Assembly (NCBI RefSeq): GCF_019458805.1
Contig: NZ_JAIBOA010000007.1
Location: forward strand, 124,001-188,000
Length of the DNA stretch: 64,000 bases
Direction: 5' to 3'
Source: Actinomadura parmotrematis
GTDB taxonomy: Bacteria; Actinomycetota; Actinomycetes; Streptosporangiales; Streptosporangiaceae
Each line of letters starts with the position of its first letter. The stretch's first letter is position 1. The translations under genes were made by a program, and so were the position numbers. The notes beneath the pieces are model-generated. The model ran no database searches, was not told the origin of the DNA, and worked only from the letters and a program-made list of their open reading frames with translations. Shown here one piece after another: positions 27,123 to 35,177 of this stretch.

Positions 27123-27935
27123 ATGGCGGGCGAGCAGGTGGACGGGACGCGGCCGGATGCGGTCACGGCCGAGGAGCTGGCGGCGGCGGGGCTGCTGCTG
27201 GAGATCGACGGCGCGGTCGCGACGATCGCGCTGAACCGGCCGGAGCGCCGCAACGCCATGACGTTCGCCACCTGGCGCGCGCTGGCGAAGATCGGCAGGT
27301 CGCTGCCCGCCGAGGTGCGGGTGGTGGTGCTCCGCGGCGAGGGGAAGCTGTTCTCCGCCGGCATCGACCTGTCGATGTTCTCCGGCGGCGGCGAGGGGTT
27401 CAGCGACGGCGCCGACCGCGCGGCCACCGACGCCTTCATCGCCGAGCTGCAGCAGGGCTACACCTGGCTGCGCGACCCCCGGTACGTGACGATCGCGCAG
27501 GTCCACGGGCACGCGATCGGCGGCGGCTTCCAGCTCGCGCTGGCGTGTGACATCCGCGTCATCGCCGACGACGCGAGGTTCTGCATGAAGGAGCCCGCGC
27601 TCGGGCTCGTCCCCGACCTCACCGGCACGAAGCCGCTGGTGGAGATCGTCGGGCTGAACCGGGCGCTGGAGCTCTGCCTCACCGCGCGCACCGTCGAGGC
27701 CGCCGAGGCGCACCGCCTCGGCCTCGCCGAGACGGTCGTGCCGGCCGCCGAGCTGGACGCGGCCGTCGCCGACCTCACCGCGTCCCTCCTCGCGGTGAAC
27801 GCGGGCGCGGCGGTGGCGACCAAGCGGCTGCTCCAGGAGGCCCCGGAGAACACCCTGGAGGAGCAGTGCGCGGCCGAGCGGCGCGAGCAGATCGGGCGGC
27901 TCCGGGAAATGTTCGGCGGCGCCGGCAAGAATTGA
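27123..27935 (+). CDS. Enoyl-CoA hydratase/isomerase family protein (EchA12-like)
   Basis: A 270-residue crotonase. LNRPERRNAMTFATWRAL, then the oxyanion-hole region LFSAGIDLSMFSGG, and VHGHAIGGGFQLALACDIRV with the second backbone NH donor. The first catalytic Glu position lies in MKEPALGLVPDLTGTKPL, which has Pro-Asp rather than the usual Glu-x(19)-Glu pair of canonical hydratases, so the exact reaction is uncertain. ATG 27123 follows AAAGGGAA. A clear terminator ends the gene. The neighbouring ABC-F and HTH genes match the mycobacterial order. Confidence 0.88.
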   Translation: MAGEQVDGTRPDAVTAEELAAAGLLLEIDGAVATIALNRPERRNAMTFATWRALAKIGRSLPAEVRVVVLRGEGKLFSAGIDLSMFSGGGEGFSDGADRAATDAFIAELQQGYTWLRDPRYVTIAQVHGHAIGGGFQLALACDIRVIADDARFCMKEPALGLVPDLTGTKPLVEIVGLNRALELCLTARTVEAAEAHRLGLAETVVPAAELDAAVADLTASLLAVNAGAAVATKRLLQEAPENTLEEQCAAERREQIGRLREMFGGAGKN

Positions 27936-27964
27936 TCTTGTAAGGGCGGCCCGGTGGGCCGAGT

Positions 27965-28009
27965 AAAGGTGCGGCCCGTTCCGAGAAATGGAACGGGCCA
28001 ATACCTTTT
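27965..28009 (+). terminator. Intrinsic terminator of the enoyl-CoA hydratase gene
   Basis: GGCCCGTTCC (27973-27982) and GGAACGGGCC (27990-27999) form a 10-bp stem with loop GAGAAAT. AAAGGT (27965-27970) and ACCTTT (28003-28008) extend the base, and the right side ends in TTTT. Confidence 0.9.
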
Positions 28010-28247
28010 CGCTCACTTTGTGCTCACTCCGGGCGCGCCATTCCGCCGCGATGTCGACACGGCGTGACGGCCGGCCGGTCGGATCGTCCGGCCCTGCCGC
28101 CTTTCCGGTGCTTTCGCTCTGGGCGGAGCGGGGAAGGTGGCGCCGCCGCCAGGTGTTGGATGGAGCGATCCGATGCTTACTTGATTACGTCCTTGCCCTC
28201 TCCACGTTCGCCCCCCACCCTCGCTCCCCTCACGCAGGAGGCTCCCC
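28010..28247. other. Non-coding stretch before the ABC exporter
   Basis: Together with the preceding terminator this 312-nt gap carries no supportable gene. TTGGAT (28156-28161) is a possible -35, but no good -10 is spaced correctly. Local GC is lower than in the genes. I see no repeat or operator. Confidence 0.4.
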
Positions 28248-30167
28248 ATGACGATGCCGGGCAACGGCTGGCAGGTGATGGCCTCGTTCCGCCGCGACGG
28301 CTCGGTCACCCGGCAGAAGCTCGCGCCGGGCTCGGTCCGGCGGATCGCCGGCTACGCCCGCCCCTACACCCGCGACCTGCTGCTCTTCCTCGGCCTGAAC
28401 GCCGTCGGCGCCGGGATCGTCGTCGCCAACCCGCTGCTGCTGAAGTCGATCATCGACCGCGGGATCGTGCCCCGCGACACCGGCCTGGTCCTCTGGCTCG
28501 CCGCCGCCGTCGCGGGGCTCGCGCTGCTGGAGGCCGTCCTCGGGCTCGCGCAGCGCTGGTACTCCGCGCGGATCGGCGAGGGCCTCATCTACGACCTGCG
28601 CACCGAGGTGTTCGGGCACGTGCAGCGCCAGCCCGTCGCGTTCTTCATGCGGGCGCAGACCGGGTCGCTGGTCAGCCGGCTGAACTCCGACGTGATCGGC
28701 GCCCAGCGGGCCCTCACCACCACGCTGTCCTCGGTGGTGTCCAACGTGATCAGCCTGGTGCTGGTGCTGGTCACGATGCTGGTGCTGTCCTGGCAGGTGA
28801 CGCTGATCGCGCTGCTGCTGCTCCCGGTCTTCGTGCTGCCCGCCAAGTGGGTGGGGCGCCGGCTGTCGGCGGTGTCGCGCGAGCAGATGGTGCTGGACGC
28901 CGAGATGAGCTCGCTCATGACCGAGCGCTTCAACGTGGCGGGCGCGATGCTCGCCAAGCTCTACGGCCGTCCGCGCGAGGAGGAGGAGCTGTTCTCCGGC
29001 CGCGCCGCCCGGGTCCGCGACATCGGTGTGGTCGCCGCCATGTACGGCCGGGTCTTCTTCACCGCCCTCACCCTGGTCGCCGCCCTCGCCACCGCCATGG
29101 TCTACGGCCTCGGCGGCGCGCTGGTCGTCGACGGCTCCCTGGAGCTCGGCACGCTGGTCGCCCTCGCGACGCTGCTCACCCGCATGTACGGGCCGCTGAC
29201 CGCGCTGTCCAACGTGCACGTGGACGTGATGACCGCCCTCGTCAGCTTCGACCGGGTCTTCGAGGTGCTGGACCTGAAGCCGCTCATCGACGACCGCGCG
29301 GACGCCGTCGAGCTCGCCGCGCCCGCCGGCGACGGCAACGGGAACGGCCCGGCGGCCCCCTCGGTGCGGTTCGACCACGTCCGCTTCGCCTACCCCTCGG
29401 CCGAGGAGGTGTCGCTGGCGTCGCTGGAGTCGATCGCGCGCACCGACACCGCGCCCGGCCGCGAGGTGCTGCACGACGTGGACTTCGAGGTCGCGGCCGG
29501 CGCGCTCGTCGCGCTCGTCGGCCCGTCGGGGGCCGGCAAGTCGACGATCACGCACCTGGTGTCGCGGCTCTACGACGTCACCGACGGGGCCGTCCTGGTC
29601 GGCGGCCAGGACGTGCGCGACGTCACCCTGGAGTCGCTGCGGCGGCGCGTCGGCGTGGTCAGCCAGGACGCGCACCTGTTCCACGACACGATCCGCGCCA
29701 ACATGGCCTACGCCCGGCCCGGCGCGGACGACGAGGAGATCCTCGCCGCGCTGGAGGCCGCGCAGATCGGCGGCCTCGTCGCGGACATGCCCGAGGGCCT
29801 GGACACGGTCGTCGGGGACCGCGGCTACCGCCTGTCGGGCGGCGAGAAGCAGCGCCTCGCCCTGGCCCGGCTGCTGCTGAAGGCGCCGGAGGTGGTGGTG
29901 CTGGACGAGGCCACCGCGCACCTGGACTCCGAGTCCGAGGCGGCCGTCCAGCGCGCCCTGCGGACCGCCCTCGCGGGCCGCACCTCGCTGGTGATCGCGC
30001 ACCGGCTGTCCACCGTCCGCGAGGCCGACCAGATCCTGGTGATCGACGACGGCCGGGTGGCCGAGCGCGGCCGCCACGAGGAGCTGCTCCTCCGGGGCGG
30101 CCTGTACGCGGAGCTGTACCGCACCCAGTTCGCCCGCCAGGCCGAGGACGCCCCCGCGGCCGGATGA
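28248..30167 (+). CDS. ABC exporter with fused membrane and ATPase domains
   Basis: A 639-residue half-transporter (MsbA/LmrA type), probably a homodimer. Residues about 25-340 form a six-helix type IV exporter domain (LLLFLGLNAVGAGIVVANPLL, VFGHVQRQPVAFFMRAQTGSLVSRLNSD is the coupling-helix region, here given in part). The ATPase domain has Walker A GPSGAGKST, Q-loop VGVVSQDAHLFHDTIRANM, signature LSGGEKQRLALARLLLKAP, Walker B VVVLDEATAHLDS and switch VIAHRLST. An Asn/Gly-rich insert (AGDGNGNGPAAPS) precedes the ATPase domain. ATG 28248 follows AGGAGG. The substrate is unknown; lipid or drug export is typical of the family. Confidence 0.92.
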   Translation: MTMPGNGWQVMASFRRDGSVTRQKLAPGSVRRIAGYARPYTRDLLLFLGLNAVGAGIVVANPLLLKSIIDRGIVPRDTGLVLWLAAAVAGLALLEAVLGLAQRWYSARIGEGLIYDLRTEVFGHVQRQPVAFFMRAQTGSLVSRLNSDVIGAQRALTTTLSSVVSNVISLVLVLVTMLVLSWQVTLIALLLLPVFVLPAKWVGRRLSAVSREQMVLDAEMSSLMTERFNVAGAMLAKLYGRPREEEELFSGRAARVRDIGVVAAMYGRVFFTALTLVAALATAMVYGLGGALVVDGSLELGTLVALATLLTRMYGPLTALSNVHVDVMTALVSFDRVFEVLDLKPLIDDRADAVELAAPAGDGNGNGPAAPSVRFDHVRFAYPSAEEVSLASLESIARTDTAPGREVLHDVDFEVAAGALVALVGPSGAGKSTITHLVSRLYDVTDGAVLVGGQDVRDVTLESLRRRVGVVSQDAHLFHDTIRANMAYARPGADDEEILAALEAAQIGGLVADMPEGLDTVVGDRGYRLSGGEKQRLALARLLLKAPEVVVLDEATAHLDSESEAAVQRALRTALAGRTSLVIAHRLSTVREADQILVIDDGRVAERGRHEELLLRGGLYAELYRTQFARQAEDAPAAG

Positions 30168-30187
30168 TCCGCGGAGCGCCGCTCAGA

Positions 30188-30215
30188 CGCCCTCCCGGCC
30201 CTTTCCGGGAGGGCG
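30188..30215 (+). terminator. Hairpin after the ABC exporter
   Basis: CGCCCTCCCGG (30188-30198), loop CCCTTT, CCGGGAGGGCG (30205-30215): 11 bp perfect, 20 nt after the stop. No T-run follows. The remaining 246 nt to the next gene (30216-30461) hold no other clear feature. Confidence 0.65.
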
Positions 30216-30461
30216 CCGGCGCGGTGTGACCTCGCTCTCTTCCCGCTCGTACCGGGGGTGACCTGGGATTACCGGCGTGTCGGGCGGGAAGAACTGAGGG
30301 CCTGCGCGCGGGATGCGGTTTCCTTGACTTCCTTCCGGGGCGCCTTGAGCGCAACCCGGCGGCCACCTGGCGGCGTCACAGTCTCTACAGAACCGTGCAC
30401 GTCCCAGCGCGGCCGCTCCCGCCGGGAGCGCCGCGTCCGCGCGTACAGAGGGGAGAGTGAG

Positions 30462-30623
30462 ATGCGCATGACGATCCATCCCGAACGCCTCGTGAGGAGC
30501 GGCACGGGCCGCTACACCATGCTGCTGGTCGGCCTCGGCGCCGCCGGCGTCGCGCTCGGCTGGCTCGGGCCCGAGGTGGCCCAGTCCGCGCAGTCCTCGG
30601 CGGCGCTCATCCGCCGCCGCTGA
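30462..30623 (+). CDS. Small single-pass membrane protein, unknown function
   Basis: A 53-residue protein with a basic N-terminus (MRMTIHPERLVRSGTGRY), one hydrophobic segment (TMLLVGLGAAGVALGWLG) and a C-terminal tail ending IRRR. ATG 30462 has a strong AGAGGGGAGAG ribosome binding site. The last 17 bp overlap tail-to-tail with the sulfotransferase gene on the other strand. I do not recognise it. The strong ribosome binding site and the membrane segment support a real gene. Confidence 0.6.
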   Translation: MRMTIHPERLVRSGTGRYTMLLVGLGAAGVALGWLGPEVAQSAQSSAALIRRR

Positions 30624-31563
30624 GCCGGTAGCCGAGCCGCTCCAGCTCGGCCCCGGCGACCTTCTCGACCTGGCCGAGCTGGCGGGGCGTGAGCCGCTCC
30701 CGCCAGACCCCGGTCTCGGGCTCGGCCGCCTCCCGCTCGCGGGGGCGGACGAGGCCCGCCAGGGTGCCGGTGGACACCGGCGCCTCCAGGTAGTCGGCGA
30801 GCCGGCCGGCGGTCCTGCTGGGCTCGGCGACCAGGTCCTCGTAGCGGACCGTGAACAGCTGCTCGGCGGGCGTCTGGGCGCGCAGCCGGGCGCTGAGGCG
30901 CACCGAGCCCCGCCAGCGCAGCGCGCACTTCACCGCGGCCGACGACTCGTGCCAGCGGTCGCGCTCGGCCAGCTCCTCCACGCCGAGGAAGGCGTTGGGG
31001 AAGACGGTTTCCAGGTTGGCGAGGGCCGGTTTGAACCAGGCGAGGCAGCGCTCGTCGACGAGCATGTCGGCGACCGCGTCCCGGCCGTCGCGGATCACCT
31101 GGACGAGCTGGGCGTCGGGGAAGGCGTCCAGGATCACGTCGGCGCAGTAGATCAGGTCGGGGGAGGCGTCGGCGAACCGGGTGAGGCCGGTCGCCGGCAC
31201 GCACGGCCCGGCCCGGTCGGCCTCGGCGCGGGTGGCGCCGGGCCGGAGCCGCAGCCCGGCGAGCTCGCGGCACTCGGGCGGGCACTCGGCGCAGGCGCGC
31301 GCCGACACCTGCCACGCCTCGGCGTAGGCGTCGCGCAGCACCCGCGCGGCGCCGACCTGGCTGTCGGCGGCGATCTGCGGGCGCCGGGCGAACGCGTAGA
31401 CGTTGCGGAGCACGCTCGGGCGCCCGGCGGTCAGGTGGAACCCGGGGGAGCGCTTGAGGGCGCGCGCGACGAGGTCCGCGCCGGAGTGCGGAGCCCCCAG
31501 CACGAACACCGGACGGCGGACCTTCGTCCCGTGGATGACCAGGATGTGCGGCGTCGACCTCAT
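30607..31563 (-). CDS. Sulfotransferase family protein
   Basis: A 318-residue PAPS-dependent sulfotransferase. The 5'-phosphosulfate loop is VFVLGAPHSGADLVARAL (about residues 18-35), and the 3'-phosphate-binding segment is LVQVIRDGRDAVADML. FTVRYEDLVAEPSRTAGRLADYL and a C-terminal RERLTPRQLGQVEKVAG segment are typical of the Sulfotransfer_3-type fold. The first motif has PHSGA instead of the common GTGRSGT, so cofactor binding is altered but likely. The CAECPPEC stretch near residue 90 could bind metal. The acceptor is unknown. No Shine-Dalgarno is seen at ATG 31563. Confidence 0.82.
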   Translation of the reverse strand: MRSTPHILVIHGTKVRRPVFVLGAPHSGADLVARALKRSPGFHLTAGRPSVLRNVYAFARRPQIAADSQVGAARVLRDAYAEAWQVSARACAECPPECRELAGLRLRPGATRAEADRAGPCVPATGLTRFADASPDLIYCADVILDAFPDAQLVQVIRDGRDAVADMLVDERCLAWFKPALANLETVFPNAFLGVEELAERDRWHESSAAVKCALRWRGSVRLSARLRAQTPAEQLFTVRYEDLVAEPSRTAGRLADYLEAPVSTGTLAGLVRPREREAAEPETGVWRERLTPRQLGQVEKVAGAELERLGYRLSGGG

Positions 31564-31700
31564 ACCACGGCCAGTTTCTCACCTCCGGGGCGGTGGGCGG
31601 TCCGAACGGGGCGCCGTGTCCCCGCCGTGTCCCCGCGGATCCGCGGGGACAGCGGGCCCATCGCGACCGGAACGGGCCGTTCCGGGCCTAGCCTGGGGGG

Positions 31701-32462
31701 ATGGACGTTCCCCCGCAGCTCGCGGCGGCGCTGCCGCACGCACGGGCGGTCACCGTGCTCACCGGGGCCGGGATCAGCACCGACAGCGGCATCCCCGACT
31801 TCCGGGGCCCGCAGGGCGTGTGGACCCGCGACCCGGAGGCGGCGCGGCTCTCCTCGATCGGCGCCTATCTCGCCGACCCCGATGTGCGGCGCCGCGCCTG
31901 GCGGTCCCGCCGCGACCACCCCGCCTGGGACGCCGAGCCGAACGCCGGGCACGCCGCCCTCGTCGCGCTGGAGCGGGCGGGGCGGCTGCGCGCCCTGATC
32001 ACCCAGAACATCGACGGCCTGCACCAGCGGGCCGGCTCGGCCGGCGTCCTGGAGATCCACGGGACCATGCGGGAGGCGGTGTGCCTGGTGTGCGGGCTGC
32101 GCACCCCCATGCCCGAGGTGCTGGCCCGGGTGGACGCCGGCGAGGACGACCCGCCCTGCCCGGTCTGCGGCGGCCTGCAGAAGTCGGCCACGATCTCCTT
32201 CGGGCAGCCGCTGGACCAGGACGTGCTGGACGCCGCGATCACCGCGGCGCGCGGCTGCGACCTGTTCCTGGCCGTCGGCACCTCCCTCACCGTCGAGCCC
32301 GCCGCGGGCCTCTGCCTGGAGGCGGTGCGCGCGGGCGCGCCGCTGGTGGTGATGAACGCCGAGCCGACCCCCTACGACGAGGTCGCGGACGCCGTGGTCC
32401 GCGAGCCGATCGGGCGGGCGCTGCCCGCGCTCGCGGCCGCGGTGCTCGGGGGCGCGGCATGA
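31701..32462 (+). CDS. cobB: Sir2-family NAD-dependent protein deacylase
   Basis: A 253-residue sirtuin. GAGIS (22-26), PDFRG, TQNIDGLHQRAG and the catalytic His120 in EIHGTM are intact. Zinc is held by C128-x2-C131 and C153-x2-C156. The C-terminal half has the Rossmann elements FLAVGTSLTVEPAAGL and VVMNAEPTPYDEVAD. The likely role is lysine deacylation of metabolic enzymes such as acyl-CoA synthetases, of which this window has two. TAGCCT at 31689-31694 ends 6 nt before ATG 31701, so the transcript may be leaderless, although GGGGGG could also act as a ribosome binding site. Confidence 0.93.
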   Translation: MDVPPQLAAALPHARAVTVLTGAGISTDSGIPDFRGPQGVWTRDPEAARLSSIGAYLADPDVRRRAWRSRRDHPAWDAEPNAGHAALVALERAGRLRALITQNIDGLHQRAGSAGVLEIHGTMREAVCLVCGLRTPMPEVLARVDAGEDDPPCPVCGGLQKSATISFGQPLDQDVLDAAITAARGCDLFLAVGTSLTVEPAAGLCLEAVRAGAPLVVMNAEPTPYDEVADAVVREPIGRALPALAAAVLGGAA

Positions 32463-32562
32463 CCGTTCGGTCGAGCGGGGCCGGTTTCGTGCCCGGTCGC
32501 CCCTTCCCCGGAGCCCTTTATCCTGCGAAGCTGCAAAGGTCGCGCAGCGAGGAGGCGTCGGG

Positions 32563-33585
32563 GTGAACAGCGGGGGAGCCCGCACGGGGGTCAGGGACGG
32601 GGGCGGTGCCGGCACCGCCCGTCCGGAGCGTTCCACCGTCCGGCGGTATCCGCGGCTGCACGCCGGTGACCAGGTGGTCATCGTGGCGCCGAGCGGCCCG
32701 GTGGAGCGGTCCCGGCTGGACGCCGGCCGCGCCGTGCTGGAAGGGCTCGGCCTGCGGGTGCGGATCGCCCCGCACGTGCTGGACCGGGTCGGCCTCGCCG
32801 AGCGGGGCGCGCCGCCGGCCGGCTGGCAGGGTCTCGCCGGCACCGACGCCGACCGCGCCGCCGACCTGATGGAGGCGTGGTGCGACCCCGGCGTCCGCGC
32901 GGTCGTCTGCGCCCGCGGCGGCTACGGCGCCACCCGCCTGCTGGAGCACTTGGACTGGACGGCGCTCGCCGCCGCCCGTCCCAAGGCCCTGCACGGCTCC
33001 AGCGACATCACCGCCCTGCATCTGGCCTTCGGCGCCCGGCTCGGCGTCACCACGTCCTTCGGGCCGATGCCGGCGGGGTTCCTCGGCACCGGGCACGCCC
33101 CGAGCGTCGCCTCGTTCCGGGACGCCCTGTTCGGCCCCGCGTCCGGCCCCGCGCGGCCGCCCCTGCGGGGCGCCCGCGCGCTCGTCCCCGGGCGCGCCGA
33201 GGGGCCGCTGACCGGCGGCACCCTCGCCCTGATCACGGCGCTGCTCGGCACCCCCGACGCGCCGCCGCCCGCCGCCGGGCGGATCGTCTTCCTGGAGGAT
33301 GTGACCGAAACCCCGTACCGGATCGACCGTATGCTGGTGCAGCTGCACCGGTCCGGATGGCTGGCGGGGGCCGCCGGGTTCGCGCTCGGCGACTTCACCG
33401 ACTGCGGCGACCCGGCCGAGCTGGACGCGGTCCTCGCCGCCCGGCTCGGGCCGCTCGGCGCGCCGGTCCTCGCCGGCCTGCCGGCCGGGCACGGAACGTG
33501 CCAGACCACCCTGGAACTGGGCGCGCCCGCCCTGCTGGACGCCGGCGCGCTGACGCTGCAAGCTCTCCCCGGAGGTGCCCGATGA
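32563..33585 (+). CDS. LD-carboxypeptidase (S66 family)
   Basis: A 340-residue serine carboxypeptidase of the LdcA/MccF fold. The nucleophile Ser is in LHGSSDITALHLAF (usual motif GYSDIT), with the catalytic Glu in FLEDVTETPYRIDRML and the His in LPAGHGTC. The N-terminal 25 residues are disordered and Gly/Arg-rich; no signal peptide is seen, so the enzyme is cytoplasmic. LdcA-type enzymes trim the terminal D-Ala from L-Ala-D-Glu-mDAP-D-Ala during murein recycling; MccF-type members cleave acyl-nucleotide antibiotics. GTG 32563 follows GGAGG. The stop overlaps the next gene (ATGA). Confidence 0.9.
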   Translation: MNSGGARTGVRDGGGAGTARPERSTVRRYPRLHAGDQVVIVAPSGPVERSRLDAGRAVLEGLGLRVRIAPHVLDRVGLAERGAPPAGWQGLAGTDADRAADLMEAWCDPGVRAVVCARGGYGATRLLEHLDWTALAAARPKALHGSSDITALHLAFGARLGVTTSFGPMPAGFLGTGHAPSVASFRDALFGPASGPARPPLRGARALVPGRAEGPLTGGTLALITALLGTPDAPPPAAGRIVFLEDVTETPYRIDRMLVQLHRSGWLAGAAGFALGDFTDCGDPAELDAVLAARLGPLGAPVLAGLPAGHGTCQTTLELGAPALLDAGALTLQALPGGAR

Positions 33586-34469
33586 GCGGCCGGCACGCGC
33601 GGCCCGACCCGACCGGCGACGGCACCCTGGACTCCCTGCTGGTGCTGGTCGCCGAGAGCCTCGGCTACGGCTGCCGGGCGCTGCCCGGCGACGTGGTGCT
33701 GCTGGAGGGCGCGGCCCGCCTGCACGTGTCCATGCGCAACCTGCGCCAGCTCGCCCGGCTCGTGCCGCGCGACGACTGGCCCGCGCTGGTCTCCGACCAC
33801 GTCACCACGATCGTCACCGCGATCGAGGAGCCGCTCGACCTGTCGGACTTCGAGCTTGCCCAGCACCTGCTGCGCACCCGGGTCTACCCGGCCGAGGCCG
33901 ACAGCGGCGTGCTCGCCTCCCGCCCCTTCGCGGCCGGGCTGATCGAGGCGGTGGTGGTCGACACCCCGACCACCGTCCGCACCGTCACCACCGAGGAGAT
34001 GCACGGCTGGCCGGTGTCGGGGGACGCGCTGTTCATGCTCGGCCGCTCCAACGTGCGCGCCGACGGCCCGCTGGAGCACGAGGAGCAGGACCTCGACGGC
34101 GTGCGGGTGTCGGTCCTGCACGGCTGGACGTTCTACGCGGTCACCCACCTGGCCTGGCTGGAGCAGTACCTGACGATCGGCCCGTACGGCGCGCTCGTCA
34201 TCGCGCCGAACCGCAGCCTGATCGTGGCGCACGCGCTGCGGCCGGGCCGCGACGCGCGGGACCGCCACCGGACCGCCGTCGCCGCCGCGACCGAGCTCCA
34301 GGCGCACGCCCACCGGGCCTACGAGGAGGGCCCCGGCTCGCTCAGCCCCGACCTGTACTGGTGGCGGAACGGCGAGCTCACCCTGCTGGAGACCCGCTAC
34401 GACGGCGACCGGGTGGTGCTGCCGCCGGACTTCGTGTCGATGCTGTCGGCGCGCACGGCCGAGCACTAG
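33582..34469 (+). CDS. Conserved protein of unknown function, coupled to LD-carboxypeptidase
   Basis: A 295-residue soluble protein that I cannot assign. Its ATG (33582) lies inside the stop of the LD-carboxypeptidase gene, with GGAGG upstream, so the two are translated together. The N-terminus (DGTLDSLLVLVAESLGYGCR) and middle (SLIVAHALRPGRD, YEEGPGSLSPDLYWWRNGEL) look like a mixed alpha/beta domain; there is no signal peptide or membrane helix. Its tight coupling suggests a shared role, but the function is not predicted. Confidence 0.75.
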   Translation: MSGRHARPDPTGDGTLDSLLVLVAESLGYGCRALPGDVVLLEGAARLHVSMRNLRQLARLVPRDDWPALVSDHVTTIVTAIEEPLDLSDFELAQHLLRTRVYPAEADSGVLASRPFAAGLIEAVVVDTPTTVRTVTTEEMHGWPVSGDALFMLGRSNVRADGPLEHEEQDLDGVRVSVLHGWTFYAVTHLAWLEQYLTIGPYGALVIAPNRSLIVAHALRPGRDARDRHRTAVAAATELQAHAHRAYEEGPGSLSPDLYWWRNGELTLLETRYDGDRVVLPPDFVSMLSARTAEH

Positions 34470-34476
34470 AGGCCCG

Positions 34477-35094
34477 TCAGGCGGCCTGGCAGGACGCGGC
34501 GGGCTCGGCCTCGGGGAGGCGGATGCGGAGCGCGGGGATGAACACGTGCGCCAGCGGGCCGATCGCGACGGCGTACAGCAGCGTCCCGATCCCGACGGTG
34601 CCGCCGAGCAGCCAGCCGACGGCGAGGACGCCGACCTCGATCGAGGTGCGCACCACGCGGACCGAGTGGCCGCGCGCGGCGAGCCCGGTCATCAGCCCGT
34701 CGCGCGGGCCGGGCCCGAACCCGGCGCCGATGTAGCAGCCGGTGGCGAACCCGCCGATGAGGATCGCGGCGATCAGGTACGCCCAGCGGGCGGCGGGGGA
34801 GTGCACCTCCGGCAGCAGCCGCAGGCCGGCGTCGGCGAACACCCCGACGAGCACCACGTTGCTGATCGTGCCGAGCCCCGGGCGCTGGCGGAGCGGGATC
34901 CAGGCGAGCATGACGGCGGCCCCGGCGATGATGATCCAGGTGCCGATGGACAGGCCGAACGTGCGGGACAGGCCCTGGTGGAACACGTCCCACGGGTCGT
35001 TGCCGAGGGTGGAGGACACCTGGAGAGCGATCCCGAGCCCGTAGAGGGCCAATCCGATGTAGAGCTGCACGAGGCGCCGCAGCAGCAAGACCAT
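34477..35094 (-). CDS. yczE: YczE-family membrane protein
   Basis: A 205-residue protein with five to six membrane segments: LVQLYIGLALYGLGIALQV, IGTWIIIAGAAVMLAWI, SNVVLVGVFADAGLRLL, AYLIAAILIGGFATGCYIG and GTLLYAVAIGPLAHVFIPAL. The LGNDPWDVFHQGLS and GFGPGPRDGLMTGL signatures mark the YczE/YitT-like group. Members are usually encoded next to, and regulated by, the MocR-type regulator YczR, which is the divergent gene here. Transport substrate unknown. ATG 35094 has AAGGAG upstream. Confidence 0.88.
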   Translation of the reverse strand: MVLLLRRLVQLYIGLALYGLGIALQVSSTLGNDPWDVFHQGLSRTFGLSIGTWIIIAGAAVMLAWIPLRQRPGLGTISNVVLVGVFADAGLRLLPEVHSPAARWAYLIAAILIGGFATGCYIGAGFGPGPRDGLMTGLAARGHSVRVVRTSIEVGVLAVGWLLGGTVGIGTLLYAVAIGPLAHVFIPALRIRLPEAEPAASCQAA

Positions 35095-35133
35095 TATGAC
35101 GAACTCCTTCCGTTGCTCCCGTATTCTGCGGCG

Positions 35134-35160
35134 ATTGGCCCTGTAAGTTACAGGGCCAAT
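35134..35160. promoter_or_regulatory. 27-bp palindromic operator between yczE and yczR
   Basis: ATTGGCCCTGTAA (35134-35146), central G, TTACAGGGCCAAT (35148-35160): perfect 13-bp arms. It ends 17 nt before the yczR start and 1 nt before its AGGGGAAAG ribosome binding site, and lies 40 nt upstream of yczE. It should be the binding site of YczR, controlling both genes. Confidence 0.8.
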
Positions 35161-35177
35161 AGGGGAAAGTGGTCTGT

